Notes under the pieces: model-generated
Database searches by the model: none
What the model saw: the letters and a program-made list of their open reading frames with translations, nothing else
Told to the model about the DNA's origin: nothing
DNA from: Pseudonocardia parietis
GTDB lineage: Bacteria; Actinomycetota; Actinomycetes; Mycobacteriales; Pseudonocardiaceae
Reading direction: 5' to 3'
DNA length: 64,000 bases
NCBI RefSeq assembly: GCF_017876315.1
Contig: NZ_JAGINU010000001.1
Location: forward strand, 186,001-250,000
Translations under genes and position numbers: made by a program
In this document: piece by piece, positions 32,535-40,138 of the stretch
Numbering within the stretch: the first letter of the stretch is position 1
Layout: each line of letters begins with the position of its first letter

Positions 32535-33503
32535 TCAGGCAGCCGGCTCGAGCGCTCGGACCCGCTCGGCCAGCTCCTTCTCGTAGAAGCCGAAGAAGCC
32601 CTCCGGGTCGGGGCCCGCGTTGATCAGGGCGAGGCGGTCGTAGCCGGCGTCGACGAAGCCCTGTGCGACGGCGAGATGCCGCTCGACGTCCGGCCCGGCG
32701 CCGAAGACGTCGCGCATGTCCTCGGTGCGCACGAACTGCGTGGCGGCCTCGAAGTTCCGCACGTTCGGCAGCTCGGACTGCACCTTCCAGCCGGTCGGGC
32801 CGAACCGGAACCTCTCGTGCGCGCTCGCCAGCGCCGCGTCCTCGGTGGGCGCCCAGGCCAGCGGCACCTCGGCATACCGGGCCCCGGTGCCGCCCGCCGC
32901 GAGGTAGGCCCCGAGCAGATCAGTGCGCGGCTCGGTGACGAACAGGGCGTCGCCCAGCTCGGCGGCGATCCGCGCGGCCCGCGGCCCGCCCGCGGCGACG
33001 GCGATCTCCGGCAGCGGGTCCGGCAGGTCGAACACCTGGGCGTCCTCGATGGACAGATACCTGCCGCGGTAGGTGCGGTACCCGCCGGTCCACAGCAGCC
33101 GGATGATCTCCAGCGCCTCGCGGAGCATCTCCTGCCGCACGCCGATCACCGGCCACTCGGCGCCGGTGACGTGTTCGGAGAGCCGTTCCCCGGAGCCGAC
33201 GCCCAGGGTGAACCGGCCGTCGGCGAGCAGCGCCGTGGTCGCGGCGGCCTGCGCGATGATCGCCGGGTGGTACCGGATCGTCGGGCAGGTCACGCCGGTG
33301 GCGAGGTGGATCCGCTCGGTGCGCGCGGCGATCGCGGCGAGGATCGACCAGGCGAAACCGGAGTGTCCGTGGTTCTCGAGCCACGGGTGGTAGTGGTCGG
33401 AGATCTCGACGAAGTCGAAGCCGGCCTCCTCGGCGCGGACGGCCTGGCGGACCATCTCCTGCGGGGTGAAGGCCTCGGCGAAGAGCTTGTAGCCGATCTG
33501 CAC
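32535..33503 (-). CDS. F420-dependent LLM-class oxidoreductase
   Basis: A 322-residue luciferase-like TIM-barrel enzyme of the F420-dependent glucose-6-phosphate-dehydrogenase-like type. It opens with IGYKLFAEAFTPQEMV and has EISDHYHPWLENHGHSGFAW, ATGVTCPTIRYHP and FTLGVGSGERLSEHVTG. F420 use is inferred from family; the substrate is unknown. The GTG start has GGAAGGAG 6 bases upstream. It is the last gene of the minus-strand run, 70 bases after the carboxyltransferase gene, and may or may not belong to the pyrimidine cluster. Confidence 0.85.
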   Translation of the reverse strand: MQIGYKLFAEAFTPQEMVRQAVRAEEAGFDFVEISDHYHPWLENHGHSGFAWSILAAIAARTERIHLATGVTCPTIRYHPAIIAQAAATTALLADGRFTLGVGSGERLSEHVTGAEWPVIGVRQEMLREALEIIRLLWTGGYRTYRGRYLSIEDAQVFDLPDPLPEIAVAAGGPRAARIAAELGDALFVTEPRTDLLGAYLAAGGTGARYAEVPLAWAPTEDAALASAHERFRFGPTGWKVQSELPNVRNFEAATQFVRTEDMRDVFGAGPDVERHLAVAQGFVDAGYDRLALINAGPDPEGFFGFYEKELAERVRALEPAA

Positions 33504-33573
33504 GCGCGGCTCCTTCCGTGGGTTGCCGGCCAGGTACCCGGCGACCGCCCACGTCACTCCTGCCGGCGGATCC

Positions 33574-35109
33574 TCAGTCCCGCCGGCGCCGCCCCAGGCG
33601 TCGCGTCCCGCCGGTCGCGGCCGCGAGCGGGAGCTCCTCGGCGAGCGCCGCGGCGACCCGGGCGGCGAACGCGTCCGGCTCGTCGGCGGCGTCCGGGCAC
33701 TCCTCGACGATCCGGTCGACGACGCCGTGGGCGGCCAGGTCGGCACTGCGTACCCGCTGGTCGGCGACGACCTCGGCGGCGCGTTCCGCGGTGCCGTGCA
33801 CGATCGCGCTCGCGCCCTCCGGGGGCAGCGGGGTCAGCCAGGCGTTCCGCGCCGCGAGCACCCGGTCGGCCGGCAGCAGCGCCAGCGCGGCACCTCCGCC
33901 ACCCTGCCCGAGCAGCACCGACACCACCGGAACCGGCAGGTCGGCCAGCTCCGCCAGGCAGCGGGCGATCTCCCCGGCCAGGCCGCCCTCCTCGGCGGCC
34001 GGGCTCAGCTCCGCTCCGGCGGTGTCGATCACCGTGACCAGGGGGAGGCGCAGCTCGCGGGCCAGCGCCGCGGCGCGGCGGACGACCCGCAGGTCCGCCG
34101 GTCCCGGCGCGCGACCGGCGCTCCGGTCCTGCCCGGCGAGCACGCACGCGGACGCCCCGAACCGGGCCAGGCACAGCACGGTCGCGGCCGCCGTCTCCCC
34201 CGCGCCGGTGCCGCGCAGTTCCACGGTGTCCTCGACCGCGGCGAGCAGGGCGCGGACGCCCGGCCGGTCGGTGCGCCGGGTCGCGGTGATCGACGTCCAC
34301 GCGTCGGGGGTCCGATCACGTGGGAGGCCCCGGCGTTCCGCGGAACGCACCGAGGCCGGTCCGGGCGGTGCCGAGCTCGGGCCGCTGCGGATCAGCGCAA
34401 GGATCCGCCGCAGCACCGGCGCCAGCTCGTCCGCCGTGAGCACGGCGTCGACCAGGCCGCGCTCGTGCAGGTGCTCGCCGGTCTGCACCCCGGGCGGGAA
34501 CGGCGCGCCGTGGAGCTCCCGGTACACCCGCGGCCCCAGGAACCCGACGAGCGCACCGGGCTCCGCGAACGTCAGCGACCCGAGCGACCCCCAGGACGCG
34601 AAGGCGCCCCCGGTCGTCGGATGCCGCAGGTGCACGACGACCGGCAACCCCGCCCGCCGGTGCGCGGCGACCCGGTCCGCGATCTCGATCATCGCGAGAA
34701 ACGCGGCCGTCCCCTCCTGCATCCGGGTCCCGCCCGAGGCGGGGGCGAGCAGCAGCGGGAGCCGGGCCGCGGTGGCCCGCTCCACGGCCGTCACGATCCG
34801 GGCGGCCGCGACGGTGCCGACCGACCCGGCGAGGAAGCCGAACTCGCTGCACACCACCGCGAGCCGCTCCCCGCCCGCGCTCCCCTCGCCGGTGACCACC
34901 GACTCGTCGGTACCGGCGTCCGCCCGGGCGCGGATCAGCTCGGCCCGGTAACCGGCATCGGCTCCGACGGGTGGAGCGGCGGGCGTGGTCCAGGCGCGGA
35001 ACGAGCCCGGGTCGAGCACGGCGTCGAGGTAGGCCGTCGAACCGGGGCGGACGCAGTCGGTCACCGCGCCACCCTCCCCCGAGGTGCGCGGCGGACGGAT
35101 CTGGGGCAC
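33574..35109 (-). CDS. Fused acyl-CoA carboxylase carboxyltransferase (AccD3-like)
   Basis: A 511-residue fusion of beta- and alpha-type carboxyltransferase domains. The beta half (about residues 10-240) has PASGGTRMQEGTAAFLAMIE and HPTTGGAFASWGSLGSLTFAEPGA but lacks the AccD zinc finger; the alpha half (about 270-511) has VTVIDTAGAELSPAAEEGG and LLGQGGGGAALALLPADRVL. The linker carries the palindrome CGTTCCGCGGAACG, read as RSAER. The biotin-independent malonate decarboxylase is built from related subunits, so a malonate role is conceivable in this cluster. GAGGAG lies 5 bases before the GTG start. Confidence 0.8.
   Translation of the reverse strand: MPQIRPPRTSGEGGAVTDCVRPGSTAYLDAVLDPGSFRAWTTPAAPPVGADAGYRAELIRARADAGTDESVVTGEGSAGGERLAVVCSEFGFLAGSVGTVAAARIVTAVERATAARLPLLLAPASGGTRMQEGTAAFLAMIEIADRVAAHRRAGLPVVVHLRHPTTGGAFASWGSLGSLTFAEPGALVGFLGPRVYRELHGAPFPPGVQTGEHLHERGLVDAVLTADELAPVLRRILALIRSGPSSAPPGPASVRSAERRGLPRDRTPDAWTSITATRRTDRPGVRALLAAVEDTVELRGTGAGETAAATVLCLARFGASACVLAGQDRSAGRAPGPADLRVVRRAAALARELRLPLVTVIDTAGAELSPAAEEGGLAGEIARCLAELADLPVPVVSVLLGQGGGGAALALLPADRVLAARNAWLTPLPPEGASAIVHGTAERAAEVVADQRVRSADLAAHGVVDRIVEECPDAADEPDAFAARVAAALAEELPLAAATGGTRRLGRRRRD
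34334..34347. repeat. Solitary copy of the CGTTCCGCGGAACG palindrome
   Basis: A perfect 14-base copy of the core found 14 times in the DUF6529 gene. Here it lies alone in the linker between the two carboxyltransferase domains and is read in a different frame, giving RSAER rather than VPRNA. It adds no stop and keeps the frame. Confidence 0.85.
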
Positions 35110-35186
35110 GGGCGCTCCTCGGTCCGGTCGGCGGTGACGCGCCCGGCCGGCCCCGCGGTCACGGAACCGGCCGGAGGCGGGAACGG

Positions 35187-36290
35187 TCAGCCCAGGTCGA
35201 CGATCGCGGCGACCGGGCCGCCGCCCTCCGGGCCCTGGTGCGCGGCGGACACCGACACGAACACCGCCGGGTCCCCGGTGACGGCCGCGGTGACCCCGCC
35301 GACGCAGGCCTTGATCTGGCGGTGCCAGTGCACGTCGGAGTCGTCGAGCATGGCGTTGCGCCGCCCGCGGACGGTGCCGTCCAGCGACGCCTCGCACTTG
35401 AGGAACACGTTGACCAGCCGGTCACCGAGGTCGGAGGTGCGCGGGCGCTCCGGCAGGTCGAGCCCGGCGTCGCGGATCGCGTTCCAGATGCCGTCGGCGT
35501 CGAGGGCGTCGTTCATCACCGAGTGCCCGACCCGGTAGCGACCGCCGACCCCGCGGGCGTTGCCGACGACGACGACCTGCGCCCGGTCCAGCTCCACACC
35601 GGACGAGCAGGACGCCACCGCGGAGTACAGGTCGCGGGAGTGCATGACGTCGTCGTCGGTCGGCATCTCGATCTCACCGAGGGCGACGGCGACACCGAGC
35701 GCGGTGCAGCCGTTCGACAGGTCCATCGACTCGTGAGTCTGCTCGGTCCACACCGTCGCGCCGCGGGACTTGGCGTCGCGGATGGTGTGGATGGTCAGCA
35801 GCGGGGTCTTGGTCTGGACGTAGTGGACGTCGGCCGGGTCGGTGATGCCGGCGCGCTTCATCGCCGCGTGCACGGCGTCGGCCACCTTGGTGATCATCGG
35901 GGTGCGGCCGATGTCCTCCGGGGCGAGCTGCTCGCTCATCGCGAAGCCGACGGTGAGACGCGGCTCGTCGGACGGCGTGGCCTCCTCCGGCGGGACGGTC
36001 GCGAAGATCGTCGCGTGCGGGCTGATCACGCCGTCGGTGCCGCCGGACCAGACGATCGGGACGTCGCGGACCTGCGTGGCCGGTGCACCCTTCTCGATGA
36101 GCACCTCGCGGAAGGCACGGTCGGCGATGATCCGGGTGTAGTCGTTGACCCCGCCGTTGCCCTCGGTCTTGCCGATGATCGCGACGACCCGCTCGGCCCG
36201 CAGGTCACCGGAGTCGATCAGTTTCGCGAGCTCGCTCGCGTCGGCGACGGAGTGGATCGGGACCTTGCGTACCTCGATGGCGTCGGGCAT
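35187..36290 (-). CDS. Ring-opening amidohydrolase (barbiturase/cyanuric acid hydrolase family)
   Basis: A 367-residue member of the AtzD/TrzD/barbiturase family, which consists of three repeated domains, each giving a Ser-Lys pair. Seen here: [14 protein letters not shown] and [11 protein letters not shown] (domain 1), VQTKTPLLT and [16 protein letters not shown] (domain 2), [17 protein letters not shown] and [15 protein letters not shown] (domain 3). Barbiturase opens barbiturate to ureidomalonate; cyanuric acid hydrolase makes carboxybiuret. The uracil-type permease and molybdenum hydroxylase nearby favour barbiturase. It starts 11 bases after the carbamate kinase stop, so the two are cotranscribed. 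Confidence 0.88.
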   Translation of the reverse strand: MPDAIEVRKVPIHSVADASELAKLIDSGDLRAERVVAIIGKTEGNGGVNDYTRIIADRAFREVLIEKGAPATQVRDVPIVWSGGTDGVISPHATIFATVPPEEATPSDEPRLTVGFAMSEQLAPEDIGRTPMITKVADAVHAAMKRAGITDPADVHYVQTKTPLLTIHTIRDAKSRGATVWTEQTHESMDLSNGCTALGVAVALGEIEMPTDDDVMHSRDLYSAVASCSSGVELDRAQVVVVGNARGVGGRYRVGHSVMNDALDADGIWNAIRDAGLDLPERPRTSDLGDRLVNVFLKCEASLDGTVRGRRNAMLDDSDVHWHRQIKACVGGVTAAVTGDPAVFVSVSAAHQGPEGGGPVAAIVDLG

Positions 36291-36301
36291 GACGACTCCT
36301 C

Positions 36302-37237
36302 TCAGGACGGGACGACGACGGTTCCGGAGTCGCCGGTGAGCGACTCCGCCAGGTGTTCCAGATCGGTGATGACGGCCCGGGTACCGCCGTGCTCGACGAA
36401 CCGGCAGGCGGCGTCGACCTTGGGGCCCATGGAGCCCCCGGCGAAGTGCCCCTCGGCGGCGTGGGCGCGCATCTTCTCGACCGGCACCACGCCCAGCGGC
36501 TCGGCCGACGGGGTGCCGAAACGCAGCACCGCCTGCGGCACGTCGGTGCCGATGACCAGCACGTCGGCGTGCACGGTGCGGGCCAGCTGCGCGGCGCCGA
36601 GGTCCTTGTCGATGACCGCCTCGACGCCGTGCAGTGACCCGTCACCGGCCCGCACCACCGGGATCCCGCCGCCACCCCCCGCGACGACGACGAACCCGGC
36701 ATCGACGAGTGCCCGGATCGCGGCCCCGTCGACGATCTCGCGTGGCTCCGGCGAGGCGACGACCCGGCGCCACCCGCGCTCGCCGCGGTCCTCCCAGTGC
36801 TGGCCGTGCCCGGCGAGGACCGCGGCCTCGTCGGCGGGCAGGTAGCGGCCGATCGGCTTGGTCGGCCGGCTGAAACCGGGATCGTCGGCGGCGACGACGG
36901 TGCGGGTGACGACGGCGGCGGTGCGCCGGTCGATCCCGCGGGTGGCCAGCGCCGCGTCGAGCGCGGTGGTGAGGACGAAGCCGAGCGTCCCCTGGGTCTG
37001 CGCGCCGCACCAGTCCAGCGGGACGGGCGGGACCACCGAGGCGGCCAGCTCGTTCTTCACCAGCAGGTTGCCGACCTGCGGGCCGTTGCCGTGGGTGATC
37101 ACCACATCGACCTCGCGGGCCAGCAGCCCGGCGACGGCGGCGGCCGCGACCCGGGCCGCGGCCACCTGGTCCTCGGGCCGGGCGCGACCGTCGGCGGCGG
37201 TCATCGCGTTGCCGCCCAGCGCCAGCAGAACCCTCAC
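36302..37237 (-). CDS. arcC: Carbamate kinase
   Basis: A 311-residue carbamate kinase: LLALGGNAM at the start, [14 protein letters not shown], the PTKPIG loop and [15 protein letters not shown] near the C-terminus. It converts carbamoyl phosphate plus ADP to ATP, with carbamate falling apart to CO2 and ammonia. No arginine deiminase genes are present. Its partners here are the barbiturase 11 bases downstream and the FdrA-type transcarbamylase genes about 15 kb away, which would supply carbamoyl phosphate. The GTG start lies 4 bases from a perfect 16-bp palindrome. Confidence 0.9.
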   Translation of the reverse strand: MRVLLALGGNAMTAADGRARPEDQVAAARVAAAAVAGLLAREVDVVITHGNGPQVGNLLVKNELAASVVPPVPLDWCGAQTQGTLGFVLTTALDAALATRGIDRRTAAVVTRTVVAADDPGFSRPTKPIGRYLPADEAAVLAGHGQHWEDRGERGWRRVVASPEPREIVDGAAIRALVDAGFVVVAGGGGGIPVVRAGDGSLHGVEAVIDKDLGAAQLARTVHADVLVIGTDVPQAVLRFGTPSAEPLGVVPVEKMRAHAAEGHFAGGSMGPKVDAACRFVEHGGTRAVITDLEHLAESLTGDSGTVVVPS

Positions 37238-37241
37238 GCCG

Positions 37242-37257
37242 ACGAACCTAGGTTCGT
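37242..37257. promoter_or_regulatory. Perfect 16-bp palindrome before carbamate kinase
   Basis: ACGAACCTAGGTTCGT is fully symmetric and ends 4 bases before the carbamate kinase start codon. It is a strong operator candidate for the carbamate kinase-barbiturase unit. The rest of the 163-base gap upstream holds nothing else clear. Confidence 0.6.
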
Positions 37258-37400
37258 GGTGCGACCTGGATCACCGTCTGCTGAGACGGAAAGCGGACCG
37301 GATCGATGGCAGTTGTTGCCGAATCTGCGGCAGCACGCGGGCGCGTGCCGGAAAGGGTGCGTCACAGCAGTGCCGTCCTTGTCGTGGGAGGACGCCGTGC

Positions 37401-38087
37401 TCAGCGGTCGAGCAGGGCGGTGAGCGTGCGGGTGCCGACGGGCAGGCCGTGCCGGTCGTAGTAGGCGAACATCGCGTCGAGCCACTCGCCGAGCCCGGAG
37501 GGCCCGGGGACCCGCTCGGCGGTGACACCGGCCTCGGCGGCGAGCTCGGCGACGGTGGCGGTGCGGGACGCGAGCTCGTAGGTCGCGCCGGCGTGCCCGG
37601 GTTCGAGCAGCACGGTGGCGGCGGCCGCGGCGACGTCGGCCAGGTCGGCGAAACCGAAGACGGCGTCGACGTCGTAGGGCACCCGGACCGGACCGGTGAC
37701 GTCGACGTTCTGCAGGTAGGCGCCCGGCTGCAGGATCGTCCAGTGAAGACCGGACCGGCGCACGAGATCCTCGGCCCGGGCCTTGCCCAGGTGGTGCGGC
37801 ATGTCCGGGGCGTACGGCGAGGCCACCGAGTGGTAGACGACCCGCCCGACGCCCGCGGCCCGCAGCTCGTCGAGCAGTCCGGCGATCAGTGCGGGCTCGT
37901 CCGGATGCATGTTCGGGGCGATCAGGTACGCGGCGTCGCACCCGGCCGCGGCTGCCCGGACCCGGTCGCCGCGCCCCAACGGGACGGCCGTGGCACCGCG
38001 CTCGTGCAGCGCCGCCGCGACCGCCTGCCCCGTCTTCCCGTTACCTCCCGGGATCGCCACCCGCAGCACCGCACCCACCCCTCTCAC
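37401..38087 (-). CDS. NmrA-like NAD(P)-binding protein
   Basis: A protein of up to 228 residues of the atypical short-chain dehydrogenase/NmrA group. The dinucleotide loop is PGGNGKTGQAV near the N-terminus; VVYHSVASPY and WTILQPGAYLQNV are typical of the family. Four in-frame GTG codons (38087, 38078, 38069, 38060) make the start uncertain; the third has a GAGGGG about 8 bases upstream. Such proteins act as reductases or redox sensors. Whether it serves the pyrimidine cluster is unclear. Confidence 0.75.
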   Translation of the reverse strand: MRGVGAVLRVAIPGGNGKTGQAVAAALHERGATAVPLGRGDRVRAAAAGCDAAYLIAPNMHPDEPALIAGLLDELRAAGVGRVVYHSVASPYAPDMPHHLGKARAEDLVRRSGLHWTILQPGAYLQNVDVTGPVRVPYDVDAVFGFADLADVAAAAATVLLEPGHAGATYELASRTATVAELAAEAGVTAERVPGPSGLGEWLDAMFAYYDRHGLPVGTRTLTALLDR

Positions 38088-38179
38088 TTCCGATCGCGTG
38101 CCCCACCGAAAGACACCCAGATGCTCCGCCAGGAACCCTCACGTGCCACTCGGCGCCCATCGGGCGTGCGTCGCGCAGC

Positions 38180-40138
38180 TCAGAGCCGGTCTACGTCGGC
38201 GTGGGGGGCGCCGGCGGCCAGGGCCGCGTAGCCGGGGCCTCGGTCGAAGAAGGCGTCGTCGGCCTTGGACCAGGCGGAGCGGCCGGCGCGCTCGGTGATG
38301 GTGGCGGCGGGGTCGTGGGCCAGGGTGTCGTCGTCGAGCGTGCCGGTGAGCACGACGCCGTAGTCGGCGAAGGCGGCCTCGGGCGACACCTTGCGCCACA
38401 CGACGTCCTGCACGACCGCTTCCGGCTCGCGGGCGAGCGGGTCGCCCCAGCCGCCACCCCCGGTGGTGCGGATCCGGATCACCTCACCCGCGGCGACCGG
38501 CTCGGCGTCGGCCAGCGCGTCGACCTCGCGCTCGTTCGGCCCGTCCGGGTCGATGACGACCTGGAACGGGTGCCCGGCCTTGCCGCCCCTCACGCCCCAG
38601 CAGGCCAGGATCGACCGGTCCGCGATGGACATGAAGTGCGCGTTCTTGAGCATCCGGATGTGCTTCTCGTAGCCGAGACCGCCACGGAACTCGCCCGGGC
38701 CGCCGGAGTCGACGGCCAGCGACAGCGACTCCACCAGGAACGGGAAGCGGGCCTCGGTGAACTCGGTCGGCAGGTTCCGCGAGTCCGGGACGACGTGGAT
38801 GGTGTCCTCGCCGTCGGCGTAGTACCGGCCGCCGGATCCGCCACCGAGCACCTCGCGCATGAGGTAGGGGCGGCCCTCGAGGTCCTCGCCGTAGACGCCG
38901 GTGTAGCGGATCGTCTCCTGGTCGGCGGGCATCTGCCCGTCGACCGCCTTGGCGACGACGCCGGCGAGCACGCCGAGCAGCCGCAGGATGACGAACGTGC
39001 GGGCGTTGGTCGGCGCCGGGAAGACCGGGGTCAGCAACGTGCCGGGGGGCGGGAACCGCATCTCGATCAGCGGGACGATGCCCTCGTTGACGTCGAGCTC
39101 GGCCATCCGCTCCGGGGAGTCGGCGAGGTTGCGCAGGATCGGCGCGAGCCACTTCTTGAGGAAGACGCCGTCGGAGTAGTCACCGCAGTGGTTGATCGGC
39201 CCCTTGGCCTGCGGCGACGTCCCGGCGAAGTCGAGGATCAGCCGCTCGCCGTCCGGGTCGTCGGGGCCGGTGCGGGTCAGCGTGATCCGCTGGGTGTGCA
39301 GCTTCGGCTCGTCGACGCCGTCGTGCTCGGCGTAGTCCTCCCAGGTCCAGGTGCCGACCGGGATCCGGCCGAGGATCTCCCGGCGGTAGGTCTCGGTGGT
39401 GCGGGAGATGATCGCGTCGAAGCAGGACTCGACGGTCTCGACGCCATAGCGGTCGAACAGCTCCCCGAGCCGGCGTGCGCCCATCAGGCAGGCCGAGCAC
39501 TCTGCGTCGAGGTCCGCAGACAGCGACTCGGGCATCCGCGAGTTCCGGGTCATGATCGCCAGGGCGGCCCGGTTGGGGACACCGGCATCCCACAGCCGGA
39601 TCGGCGGGACCATCAGCCCCTCGGAGAACACGCTGGTCGCGTTGGACGGCATCGAGCCGGGGACAGCACCACCGATGTCGTCGTGGTGCCCGAACGCCTG
39701 GACGAACGCGACCACCCGGCGGTCGTCGGCGGGCCCGGCGAAGACCGGGACGGTCACGCACAGGTCGGGCAGGTGCCCGATGCCGCCCTCGGAGCGGTAG
39801 ACGTCGTTGTGGAAGAAGACGTCGCCCTCGCGCATCTCCTCGATCGGGAACTCGCGGGCGATCGGGTGCACCAGCGCCGAGTAGGAGCGGCCGGTGAGCT
39901 TGCGCAGCCTGCGGTCGTGGATGCCGGCGCGGAAGTCGTGCGCGTCGCGGATCATCGGGCTGCGGCTGGTGCGGGCGATGGCGGTCTCGACCTCCATCTC
40001 CACGCTGGCCAGCGAGCCCTGCACGATCTCGACGAGGACGGGGTCGGCGCTCGCGCCGGCGTCACCGGTGAGCGGGCCGAACGGGAACTGGGTGGGAGCC
40101 CGGCGGGAGCCGGTGTCCGGGACGACGACGGCGGTCAC
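38180..40138 (-). CDS. hyuB: Hydantoinase B/oxoprolinase family protein
   Basis: A 652-residue HyuB-type subunit. Characteristic segments: SRSPMIRDAHDF near residue 60, FHNDVYRSEGGIGHLPDL, GSMPSNATSVFSEGL and the C-terminal TTGGGGWGDPLAREPE. With HyuA it forms ATP-dependent enzymes opening cyclic amides (hydantoins, 5-oxoproline) or carboxylating ketones. The GTG start overlaps the hyuA stop by 4 bases. The substrate here is unknown; a ureide or lactam of pyrimidine origin would fit the neighbourhood. Confidence 0.88.
   Translation of the reverse strand: MTAVVVPDTGSRRAPTQFPFGPLTGDAGASADPVLVEIVQGSLASVEMEVETAIARTSRSPMIRDAHDFRAGIHDRRLRKLTGRSYSALVHPIAREFPIEEMREGDVFFHNDVYRSEGGIGHLPDLCVTVPVFAGPADDRRVVAFVQAFGHHDDIGGAVPGSMPSNATSVFSEGLMVPPIRLWDAGVPNRAALAIMTRNSRMPESLSADLDAECSACLMGARRLGELFDRYGVETVESCFDAIISRTTETYRREILGRIPVGTWTWEDYAEHDGVDEPKLHTQRITLTRTGPDDPDGERLILDFAGTSPQAKGPINHCGDYSDGVFLKKWLAPILRNLADSPERMAELDVNEGIVPLIEMRFPPPGTLLTPVFPAPTNARTFVILRLLGVLAGVVAKAVDGQMPADQETIRYTGVYGEDLEGRPYLMREVLGGGSGGRYYADGEDTIHVVPDSRNLPTEFTEARFPFLVESLSLAVDSGGPGEFRGGLGYEKHIRMLKNAHFMSIADRSILACWGVRGGKAGHPFQVVIDPDGPNEREVDALADAEPVAAGEVIRIRTTGGGGWGDPLAREPEAVVQDVVWRKVSPEAAFADYGVVLTGTLDDDTLAHDPAATITERAGRSAWSKADDAFFDRGPGYAALAAGAPHADVDRL

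Noticed and set aside
32535-33503. RutA-type pyrimidine monooxygenase
   Set aside because: It is an LLM-fold protein near pyrimidine genes, but its motifs match the F420-dependent subfamily and no other rut genes are present.
33574-35109. Frameshift or two separate carboxyltransferase genes
   Set aside because: Both domains are in one uninterrupted frame joined by the palindrome-bearing linker, as in AccD3-type fusions.
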